Shown: piece by piece, positions 1 to 9,697 of the stretch
Position numbering within the stretch: position 1 is the first letter of the stretch
Layout: every line of letters begins with the position of its first letter
NCBI GenBank assembly: GCA_030760725.1
Contig: JASWHV010000011.1
Coordinates: 13,727,501-13,791,500, forward strand
Direction of reading: 5' to 3'
Source of the DNA: Neostapfia colusana
Lineage: Eukaryota; Streptophyta; Magnoliopsida; Poales; Poaceae
DNA length: 64,000 nucleotides
Program-made: the position numbers and the translations under genes
The notes under the pieces: model-generated
The model's database searches: none
What the model was told of the DNA's origin: nothing
The model's input: the letters and a program-made list of their open reading frames with translations, nothing else

Positions 1-1090
1 TAAATTACGAATTTTATTGATCAAAAAATAATAGGAACAGCCCAAGGTTATCTCCTCCATGAGTCTTGGCCTCCCTTGCTTATATAACCAGCCCTAAGGC
101 CATCCCAATTCAAATTAGGACTCTAATCCTACTCAGTTTATGAATTGAAACTTTCCAAAACTGCTCAAGACTCTTCTATACGCAGATAGAAGCAATCTTA
201 AAACTTCCAAACACCTTAGGAACGTATCGCACATTCCTAAAACAACCGAACTTCATGTCCCACACGAAATCCTATTATAACCAACTCAAATCTTTCCATA
301 TTTGAGCCATAACCGACTCAGCCACAGCCTGAGTCCATAATCCAGCTGGTTGGACCTTTCCTAAGCTGAGTCCATGTACTCCTTGCACACGTGCCAAAAC
401 CTTCCAACGACGTCCACGATACATTCATATGCATTATTCTTGATCCAAACATGTTGCACGACCTCCCGATGAACTCAACCATAATTCCTCCTGAACTTTG
501 TTGTTGAACCTCATCTTCTCTCTAAGACTAGTTCAATGGATCCCGTCACCAGCCAAATCTTGAACTGAAGTAACACCTGCACATGAATAAACAACCAATA
601 CTTTTGAGCACAAGTCCGTGACTTCACTCACATTAGTTCCGAAAACCATAACACCTTACGTGAACACCTCACATAAGCATGTTGCAAACCATAGCAAAAT
701 GTTGACCACCGTAAACAGCCATAACACTTCGAAAACTTAGTAAAAGAATACTAAGCAAACTTTCTATAGATGTAAAGCAAGTTCGAAACATTTGCATGGT
801 AAAAATAGAACCATTGCGATTTAGCTGCGGACCTTGCCAAAGCTAACCGAACCTTGAGCCGGAGCTTACCAAAGCTCGCAGAACCTAGCACCGGAACTTA
901 CAAAAGCTAGTCGGACCTACCGCCGAAGCTAACCAAACACATGTTGGACCTAGCTATAGCAAGTCAGACCTTACGTCGGATTTTGTCGGAGCTCGGACCT
1001 AGAGTCGGACCTTGACAAAAAAGAGTGTTTTGGCAGAATTCAAAACTTTTATCGTTATAGCCAATGTATTCAGCACACATAGGTCTCACA
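1..1090 (-). repeat. 3' LTR of copia A2 (partial)
   Basis: Read on the minus strand, the LTR starts TGTGAGACC at 1090 and matches the start of both A1 LTRs (29945 and 38201). It contains the same GGTCCGAC/CTCCGG-type tandem repeats (about 830-1015) and a TATA-like TATATAAGC near 80-88. The LTR 3' end lies to the left of the window. Confidence 0.93.
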
Positions 1091-2103
1091 ATCTCCCTCT
1101 TGATGAATTCATTGGCAACACCACTTAAAATCCGAACATTGGCTTATTCACATGAAAAGTTTTGAAAACAATCAAATGAGAAAGAAATTTCGAAAAAAAA
1201 TTTCTCCCCCTTTGTAAATCATAAATAAAATGAGAAGAAAAACAAAATTTCTCCCCCTGAGAAGAATCGTGCCAAAACAGTTGTGAATCGTGCAATATGT
1301 GATCAATTTCTCCCCCTTTGACAATGTATTCAGCAAGGTTCAAAAGAGAAATTTTAATTGTTATGAGCATATTTATAACATATACATATAAAACAAAGCT
1401 CATCCAAGCCATACTATCAAGTAACTTACACTATCACATTAATGAGATACATAAAGTAGTGTAAGCCATGCTAGAGATCAAGTGTAATTTTCAATTTAAG
1501 CAAGTCATGATCTCACAAACTTAACTATGTCAAGACCTGAAAGCATGACACTTGTTGCTGCATTTTAATTATTTTTCAAAGAACAAATTCAGATCATATG
1601 ACATTTGCAAGAGATTTTATGCCGCATCAGCCTTATTCTAACCAACCAAGCCAAGCCTATGTCTTTTGACAATCAGAAGTTTAAGGACATGGTTTTAGTC
1701 ATACACAACTTCTTCCAAGTTCATATCTTAGCGCAATGATAAGCCATCTCAAAAGAAGAAGTGTGATACATGCATATTCTCTTGATCTTTTTCTAATTTT
1801 TTCATTTGAACATAAAAGCTCAACATGTGAATAGTTGATTGATTATTTTTTCATTATTAAAAGCACTTGTGAGCATGCAACAAGTTTAAAACAGCAAGAA
1901 AGTTCAATCATGACCAGATTTAATGTAAATAATTATTTGAATTACTAGTCATGGCAAAAACTACAAAATGTATAACATGAGTGATGTAGTAAGAACTTTC
2001 AGCATATAAAAGTATCACAAAGTCATATATGTATGAAATACTGTGCTCATATTATATTAAATTCAGATTCACACATAGACTTCCCAAGTTTCGAAACTTC
2101 CCC
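1091..2103 (-). other. Noncoding 3' tail of A2 with four polypurine tracts
   Basis: The segment lies between the pol stop and the 3' LTR. On the minus strand it has a purine tract abutting the LTR (1091-1103) and further GGGGGAGA-type tracts near 1202-1213, 1251-1259 and 1310-1319. Repeated tracts of this kind are a known Sirevirus feature. No ORF with family similarity is seen; the rest is AT-rich and matches 37208-38200 of A1. Confidence 0.8.
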
Positions 2104-4984
2104 TCAACTTAAGCCATGAGGATGCATAACCCCTATTTCACTACCAATGAAACAAAAATGAGTGAAGTCCAAAGGTTTTGTAAAAATGTCAGCCAATTGT
2201 TGTTCGGTATCTACACGATGAAGCACAATGTTTCCTTTTTAGCATTATCATGGAGAAAGCGATATCTAATGTCAATTTGCTTTGTTCTTGAATGTTGCAC
2301 GTGTTTTTAGTAATGCAAATGGCACTAGTGTTATCACAAAATAGTGGAACACTATCTAGATCAACCCCATAGTCCTTAAGTGTTTGAACAATCCAAAGAA
2401 TTTGTGAGCAAGTGCTAGCAGCAGCTACATATTCAGATTCGTCTGTGGATTGTGCAACTGAGTTTTGTTTTCTAGAGGACCAAGCAACAAGTGAATTACC
2501 AAGAAAACGACAAGCACCCGAAGTCCTTTTCCTATCAATTCTACAACCCCCAAAATCAGCATCCGAAAAAGCTTTCAAAGTAACGGTTGAGGAAGAAGGA
2601 AGAAAAATCCCAAATTCTTGAGTTCCATGTAAGTACCTGAGAATTCTTTTGACGGCTTGACGATGTGAAGCACATGGGGAAGCTTAAATCGTGCACAAAG
2701 ATATACGCTGAATTGTATGCCCAGTCATGATGTTGTGAGGTACAAAAGTGATCCAATCATACTTCTATATTCTTTTTGATCCACGGGTTCACCATCTTCC
2801 TCAAGTTCAAGTGTCGTTGCTGCACCCATTGGTGTCCGAAGAGACTTGCTTTTGTCCATCTGGAAGCGCTTAAGAAGGTCTCTTGTATACATTGTTTGAT
2901 GCATAAAAGTACCCTCCTTGGTTTGCTTGATTTGCAGCCCCAAAAAGTATGTGATTTCTCCCATCATACTCATCTCAAATTCTGAACTCAACATAGAAAA
3001 CTTGGACACAAGATCATGAGAAGCACAACCAAAGATAATATCATCCACATACACTTGAACGAATAATGAGTCATTGCCATGCTTAAGCACAAAAAGAGTT
3101 TTATCAACCTTGCCCATGGTAAACCCCTTTTCAAGTAAGAATGTTTTTAACCTATCATACCATGCTCTAGGGGCTTGTTTAAGACCATACAAGGCTTTGG
3201 ACAGTTTGTAAACATGATCAGGAAAATTTGAATTTTCAAAACCTGGTGGTTGCTTGACATAAACCTTCTCATCTATGTAGCCATTAAGAAAAGCATTTTT
3301 AACATTCATTTTATATAACTTGAAACCTTTAGATGCAGCAAATACTAACAAAATTCTTATGGCTTCTAATCTAGCAACAGGAGCAAAACTTTCATCAAAA
3401 TCTAGTCCTTCAACTTGTGTGAAATCTTGAGCAACCAACCTAGCCTTATTCCTAACCACAACCCCATCCTCACTTTGTTTATTTTTAAACACCTATTTAG
3501 TTCCGATTAGAGTGTTACCTTGAGATGGAGGTACAAGTTTCCAAACATTATTTCTTTCAAAACTTTCTAACTCTTCTTGCATGGCAATAATCCATAGTGC
3601 GTGTCATATATCTTTGGGTTCAAAAGAAGCAACAAATGTAGAATGAGCATGAGAGTTTGGATCACAAAACCTGGACCGTGTGACTCGTTCGTGCAAGCTT
3701 CCAATCATTTGTTGTGGAGGATGACTTTTGAGGACCCAGAGGGGAGTAGACAATTCACAAGCTCCTCCTTCTTCGTGTTCATCACAAATTGAAGAACTTG
3801 TGACTTGAGGATGATCTGGACAAGCAATGGTGGTCGTCGGTGCTGGTTGTGAATCAAAATCAGGAGCTGGAACAATGTCATTAGCTCCTGAATCTTCGGG
3901 CAGCAGCATCACTTCTTCATCTTCTTCGATGAAAATACTCTCCCCCTGTGGATATGGGTTTGGTCCTGCAATATTAGAGCTAGTACCTGGCTAGCTTCAT
4001 CAAAAGAAACCTCACAAGTCTCCACAATTTTGTTAGTGTCATGTAAAAGCACACGGTAGCCTCTAATATGAGATGGGTAACCAAGAAACATGCCATCAAC
4101 AGATCTAGGTTCAAATTTATCAAGATTACCATGTTTCTTAACGAAGCATTTGCAACCAAAGACCCGAAAGTGTGTGACACTAGACCTATGTCAAAACTGA
4201 TGTTCATATGTGTTTTACCTAGCTTAGCACGCAAGAAAACACGATTTGAGACATAACAAGCAGTTGCAATTGCATCAGCCCAAAATTTTCTAGGAGTTTG
4301 ATATTCATCAAGCATAGTCCTAGCCATCTCAACTAAGGTTCTGTTCTTTCTCTCTACAACACCGTTTTGTTGAGGTACATATGGTGAAGAAAATTGATGA
4401 TCTATTCCATTTTCAGCACAAAAGTGATCAAACGATTGATTTTTAAATTCGGTTCCATTATCACTTCTAATTGCTATTAAAGATCCTGGGTGATCAATCG
4501 ATAATCTAAGAAATAAGGTTCTAAAGTGACTAAATGTTTCGTTCTTAATGCCATAAAATAAACCAAAGAGTATCTATAATAGTCATCAACAATCACAAGA
4601 ACAAACCATTTAGCTCCGAAGGATTGAACACGTGAAGGTCCTACGGTGTCAAGGTGCAAAAGTTGACCCGGTTCAGTTGTCATGGTAATTGTGAGAGGAG
4701 CATGTGAACCTGCAACCATCTTAGCATGTCTACAAGAAGAGCACACAATTTCTTTGTCCCCTTTAAGCTTAGGCAGCCCACGTATGCGATCAAGAGCACT
4801 AACACGTGTGAGATGATCAAAGCCTATGTGACCAAGTCTACGATGCCAAAAATATAAGTCTTTTGAATCATTAGTAACTAGACATCTATACTTAGACGAT
4901 GACATATCAAAATCATCTTTAAAAACTCTTCCAAACCGAGACATATTAAAAATGAGCTCACTATTTGAATCTACAACCTTTCTA
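2104..4984 (-). pseudogene. Copia A2 pol remnant: integrase, reverse transcriptase, RNase H
   Basis: Minus-strand pieces give, in order, the integrase zinc region (HRRLGH and CSSCRHAKM, about 4740-4860), part of the integrase core (HLDTVGPSRV, about 4640-4680), a connector (3604-3912), reverse transcriptase (2725-3492, with NKARLVAQ, ALYGLKQAPRAW and an intact YVDDIIFG near 3040-3060) and RNase H (to about 2189, with DADFGGCRID and CDNTSAI). Frames change repeatedly. The first catalytic aspartate of the RT, in the xDVKxAFL motif, reads Asn (KMNVKNAF, about 3290-3310). Gag and protease are absent: the reading begins abruptly inside the protease-integrase spacer at about 4984. This is a dead, 5'-truncated pol, strongly related to A1 pol at 34023-37207. 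Confidence 0.92.
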
Positions 4985-5140
4985 ACCAAACACATGTTGG
5001 ACCTAGCTATAGCAAGTCGGACCTTACGTTGGATCTTGTTGGAGCTCGGACCTAGAGTTGGACCTTGACAAAAAGTGTATTTTGGCAGAATTCAAAACTT
5101 TTATCGTCATAGCCAATGTATTCAGCACACGTAGGTCTCA
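4985..5140 (-). repeat. Stub of the A2 5' LTR (first ~156 bp)
   Basis: On the minus strand it starts TGTGAGACC at 5140 and follows the same path as 1090 downwards to about 930 (shared CCAACATGTGTTTGG segment). It then jumps directly into the pol remnant at about 4984. The rest of the 5' LTR, the primer site and gag are deleted. Confidence 0.88.
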
Positions 5141-5510
5141 CAGAGTGTTTGCAGGTGAGGACTACCCCACGGACTCGGGTACGAGTCCACCGGCGAGGGT
5201 TACCTTGCGTCAGGGGCCATGGCTGAGTGGGAGCCATACACACCACGCTGAGCTGATGAGTGGAGCTAGCGTGGGTTGTCCGTAAGGCCGGCAACCGACT
5301 TTTGCTAGATAGATGGATGTGAGTTGTATAAATTGTCTTCCGCTGTAGAACTCGTTAATTAGTAGTAAACTGAAGGTTTGTACTAGTTGTGTACATATTC
5401 AGTTGTTTTCAATGTAATACAATGGTTTCCTTATGATGTGTGCTGTCGGGTGTCGCATCGTGCGGCACCACCCTCTGAGATCCTGGTCGTACGGATTTCG
5501 GTCCATCACA
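5141..5510 (+). repeat. Gypsy LTR fragment H (3' end)
   Basis: It ends TCCATCACA at 5510. At 5449-5469 it has the GGTGTCG-N7-CGGCACC hairpin that marks the 3' end of the gypsy LTRs in this window. No primer site follows, so this is a solo LTR or a 3' LTR end. Its 5' part would lie beyond copia A2, left of the window. It abuts and cuts gypsy C in its protease region. Confidence 0.65.
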
Positions 5511-6971
5511 CTACCCCCTAAGCATAATGGCGCTTTCGAAACCATCATGCTTGCTGAAATTTTCCCACCCGGTGAAAAAATCACGTAAGGACTTTTGGTG
5601 GATAGTATTTGCAAGCTGTATTAAGAAACAAAAGCTTTTGCTAATAAAATTATGCGTGGCGCCTGAATCAAATAAAACTATGGCGGGATGCTTGTGGAGT
5701 TGGAACATACCTGCAAGGATTGTTTCTCCCTCCGGCACGTCCTCTATGGCAAGTTGGTGGACGGTGCTGGGCTTAGTGTTTGCCCGCCACTCATTAATGG
5801 GGTTTTGGGGCTGATTCCTCCCCGGAAATTGTAGTGCCACTCCACCGCGTTGCCTCTCGGGTCAGTTGTTGGCGAAGTGCCCTTGGCGACCGCATTTGAA
5901 GCATGCGGTTGATGGCTGGCCCGTGCTTGGAGGACAAAAGTCCGGCATCCGCTGCTGTGGTGCAAATGCACACGGCATCATCCACTGCTTCTGTTGTTGC
6001 TGCGGAGGTGGTGCTGGTAAGGCCGGTAGGAACGCCGGTGGTGAATACGCCCGATTGCGGAATTGCATCGGTTGCTGTGGTGGCTGCCTGCGTTGACCCG
6101 ATGGTGAGTGATACACCATCCGATATTTTTGGGGAGGACCACCTCCCTCTCCTCTGCTCAGCGGTGCACTCCGCTTCTTCTCTGCCGCCGCTAACTCCTT
6201 GCCAGAGTCCTCTTGTACAATTGCAACATCAATAATGTCATTGAGGCTGCCGCGATTGAACATTGCCAGCTTGTCCTTCAGTAGCGGATTCAGCCCCTGG
6301 TAAATGTGATCCCGCCACTTATCATCTGTATCTGCGGGATAGGAAGTGTAAAACGTGATATCATTGAACGCCTTGAAGTACTCCAGCGCGTTCCTCCTGC
6401 CTTGCTGCAGGCGAAGGAACTCTTGCGTCTTCCTCTTCATAAGACCTGGCGGTATATGATAGGCTCTGAAGGCAGTCCTTAACTCTGCCCAGGTCAGCAC
6501 TCGCTCGGTGGGTTGCGAGGCACAAAAGTTTGCCCACCAAGCACTCGCGTACCCCTGAAGTTGTTGGGCCGCGAACTGCATCTTCCGCTGCTCACTCACT
6601 TGGAGCAGCCCGAACTTCATTTCCATCGTGCAGAGCCAGTTTTCCGCATCGAGGGGTTCAACCACCCTTGAGAATACCGGGGGATGAGTATCCAGAAAAT
6701 CTGAGTAAGAGTTATGTTGACGCTCCTCTCGGTCTTGACGCCTCTCTGGTTGAGAGGTATTCGCAATCAAAGTTTGTAGCAGCTCCGTGTACTGCTGATG
6801 TGAGCCCGCAATGGCCGCAACGATGTCGGCTAATGTAACTGTTGGCGGTGGTTGTGGCAGTTGTTGCTGTTGCTGCTGTTTCTATCCCGAGGATGTCTCA
6901 GGAGGCTGTTGGGAGGCCTCTCACACCTGACTTGACCCACCAACCTCAGGGTTAGCACGTGGAGGAGTCAT
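5511..6971 (-). pseudogene. Gypsy C gag-protease pseudogene
   Basis: A single minus frame starts with ATG at 6971. Two stops lie near the N terminus (about 6880-6930). A Retrotrans_gag domain follows (VFSRVVEPLDAENWL, about 6650; YASAWWANF; PPGLMKRKTQEFLRLQQG), then a Pro/Gln-rich linker and a CCHC zinc knuckle at about 5862-5905. The last Cys of the knuckle (CFKCGRQGHFANN) is replaced by a TGA stop. The same frame continues into an aspartic protease with LFDSGATHNFIS (about 5660-5700), then ends at 5511 where the LTR fragment begins. Gag binds and packages the element RNA; the protease would process the polyprotein. RT and later domains are absent. Confidence 0.92.
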
Positions 6972-7244
6972 TCTGAAATTCAAAACAGCAACGATCAGCA
7001 CATGTCATTCTGAAAATTCCATGGAAAACAGTAAGTATTGCAGTGACACATGAATAAACTTGCACAACATTCACATATATTGATAAAGCATAAACTTTAT
7101 ACGAGATACATTATTCTTGGATCCCCGAGAATTCGTGCTCATGATATCACTACCTATACACATGCTACTGTCTACACGACATGTCACTGTTACAAAAGTT
7201 TCTGCACACCACCCTCGCTGCCCTACTTGGCCACGGTAAACTCA
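6972..7244 (-). other. Spacer between the accessory ORF and gag of gypsy C
   Basis: About 270 bases of noncoding sequence with no clear signal. It separates the stop of the upstream ORF from the gag ATG, so the two would need separate initiation or a spliced or shunted transcript. Confidence 0.6.
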
Positions 7245-8192
7245 CTACTCGGAGTAGAACTCAACCTCCTGCTGGTCGTCCTCCTCCGCTATCTCTGCTG
7301 GTGGCTGAGGGTCCATGACCTCCGCTTCGGCAGATTCCGGCATCGCTGGGATACCCAAAACCACTGGTACTGCACCTACCATCGGTAGGCCCACTACCGG
7401 AGGCACGAGGTCTTGCAAGGCATGCACCTCGTCCATGGCCTGATTGTAGTCTTCTTCCCAGCCCTGCCCCTCCTCAATAGCGTCATCACGCTCTTGAGTG
7501 AGGACCTCGTTCTGCTGGGTCAAGGCCTGTACTTGCTGCGGCAAAGCCGTGATGTCGACGCGGCTTTTCTTCTTCGCCTTCTTCAGACGACGCAACTGAT
7601 TGTGTTATTCATCCAGTTGCTTGATCGTCGGAAGGAGCATATTACAGAGTGCGCTGTGAGCACTCTCGAAATGGTCTGGGTGGCTGGTGCTCTACTTGAG
7701 CTCCACGGCAAGTCGAGCTATATGGACAGCTTGGCTGGCCATCACGGTCTACCCTGCCATCAACTGGAGGCTAAGGTTCGCCTCCCCTGGATTGTACCTT
7801 GGGCATCTTGGATTCGTTGCCTCAAAGTACCTCTCCCTCCACACGTGATTAGCTCGCCCCTCCACCTGGACAAGCACGTATGGAGTGCTTTCCATAGCTC
7901 TCACGTGTAGCTGGCAGAAAGGCGGCATGGCCACCTGCCACATCTCCTCCTGTTGTCTACCTTTCACCGTGACGGTGAACTGTACACAACCTGGTAACAT
8001 AGGTCCTGCTGGAACTTCGACATGGATGGTTCATGTATTGTTCCCCTCCTCGCTTTCTTCCTTGGCGAGGTACTGCAGCGTCAACACGTACACCAAGTAT
8101 TGAAGCATCAGCTTCAACAATTCCGGATAACCGCTGCTTTGAGAACAGTGGGATACCACCCACCCGTTCTCCAGTCGTTTATCCTCTGTCAT
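7245..8192 (-). pseudogene. Accessory ORF upstream of gag in gypsy C (function unknown)
   Basis: Starting at ATG 8192 on the minus strand, one frame runs about 315 codons to the stop at 7245, broken only by four nonsense codons (TGA 8031-8033, TAG 7749-7751, TAG 7692-7694, TAA 7605-7607) and no frameshift. The first third begins MTEDKRLENGWVV. The middle has segments such as CVQFTVTVKGRQQEEMWQVA and YVLVQVEGRANHVWRERYF, suggestive of beta strands. A basic stretch (RRLKKAKKKSR) leads into a Gln/Glu-rich heptad-like helix (LPQQVQALTQQNEVLTQERD), a probable coiled coil, and then an acidic tail. I recognise no family. It could be a gag-like or RNA-binding cofactor, by analogy with other plant gypsy elements known to carry an ORF before gag (Ogre); that is inference. 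The matching region is missing from gypsy D. Confidence 0.72.
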
Positions 8193-9682
8193 CTGTAGAA
8201 ACATATTTGAAAAAGGTCAAAGATTCATTTCAATGGTAAATAATTGAGTTATAACATAAAGCATGTCATTGAACTCATAAAACATGGAAACACAAATCAA
8301 ACTTAGAACAAATTTGATTGCTAGTCTGCTGCCCAAACTGACATCCCTGACCAGTTTCCCTTTTAACCTGATTTAGACCATGCTAAAGGCAAAACCAGTT
8401 CTGGAGCTCAAAATAAAAGTTAAAGTAACTTCAATTCCTTTCCAGAATGTATTTTTTGCCGTCAGATCAATCCTGGTTCAAAAGTTATGAGATGTCGAAG
8501 TCGACAGAATTTCTGGAAAAAATTGGATAACACCTCCCTACTTGAGGTACTGAGTTGATCCAAGAATTCCAGTTAATTCTACCTCGAATTTGACAAACAA
8601 TTCTGTTACAAAGTTGTAACTTATATCAAGAAATTTTCAGAACTACCTCATTTGCTATTTTTGAATTTTTATGCAGGAAGTTATGCTCAATTTACTGTGA
8701 GTTATAGATAGTATTTGCTCTGTCCTGTTCTCTGGACAGTTTCAACTCTACTGCATTTTTTGAAAGAATGTAAAGGGACGAAACACATCTGGACATCAAT
8801 AGAAAAGTTGTAAATCTCTTCCAAATATTTCCAAATATGTATCATATGGTCCCATCATCGAAAGAACTCGACCTCTAACCTTTGTGTAACTTCAGCATTA
8901 TTTCAGATGAAAATAGAGGACTCTGTGCTTACTATCCTATAAGTTGAAAACTTGTTTACTTTGAACATCCTGATTAAGGAAAGGAGTTAACTCAAAGTTT
9001 TAGTGCTCTGGATCAAAACCATAAAGTTTTACAATGATGTTGATCATTTAGTGGGGTGTGACGTCGAAGCGTCACCCAGTTCATGCCGGTACTATATTCC
9101 TCACAAAGAAAAACCTGTACCGGACATAGCCGGCCTCGTTATTTCAGTGGCACTAAACGTCTCTTGCACACCTGTGCTACTCGTCTACCAATCCGTTGTT
9201 AGACTACCTGCAAATAAACCACACGATTGTCAGTTCGGCTGCACACCGAACCCGGCCCCAATACAGTCCATACAATCGTCTGTCATCACACAAACGGTTG
9301 TTCTCAAGCCAATCACGCCTTGAGCTACGTGTTCACATTACTATCCACGTGACATGGTCTCCCATACTTGCACGTAGCATGCCAGGGAAGGGCGTTGTTC
9401 GAATACCCCAAACAACATGAAGAGTCATAGAGGATACTAAACCTGGCTGGGTTACCTGCCACCCGTGAGGCTCCACCCTTAAGCTTGTGCGCACTGGTGG
9501 ACAGCGCTTACATGCACCCCCAAGACATATGAAGTCCCGAGATACATGATTTTCTGACATAAGCAATTAGGTTAGTGTTGCCACTTGCTATACACTAATA
9601 ACATCCTTATAGGGGCTACTAACTCATTCCTCATCGAGTTTTCGAAAATTAAAACCTTTTAAGAGCATTAAACCTCAACGAA
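8193..9682 (-). other. Long 5' leader of gypsy C
   Basis: This is the transcribed noncoding region between the primer site and the accessory ORF. Its AT-rich half (about 8250-9000) aligns loosely with 44000-44700 of gypsy D. The PBS-proximal block (about 9235-9560) aligns closely with 44913-45240, although the LTRs of the two elements are far more diverged. No ORF is supported. Confidence 0.75.
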
Positions 9683-9694
9683 GCTCTGATACCA
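9683..9694 (-). promoter_or_regulatory. Primer binding site of gypsy C
   Basis: The minus strand reads TGGTATCAGAGC, complementary to the 3' end of plant initiator tRNA-Met. Three bases (9695-9697) separate it from the LTR end, the same spacing as in gypsy D. Confidence 0.93.
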
Positions 9695-9697
9695 CGC

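Larger units (their letters stand above)
1..5140 (-). mobile_element. Copia element A2 (Sirevirus-like), internally deleted, cut by window start
   Basis: This is a minus-strand copy of the copia family that is complete at 29945-39911. Reading down from 5140 it has a stub of the 5' LTR, an integrase-RT-RNase H remnant, a noncoding tail with several polypurine tracts, and a 3' LTR that runs past base 1. Gag, protease, the primer site and most of the 5' LTR are missing, so it cannot prime or package itself. The base after 5140 begins GAGTG, but the matching target duplication lies outside the window. It interrupts a gypsy LTR whose end is at 5510. Confidence 0.9.

Noticed and set aside
2116..2310. 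Plus-strand ORFs across 2116-6838
   Set aside because: They are shadows of the minus-strand pol and gag pseudogenes and show no independent motifs.
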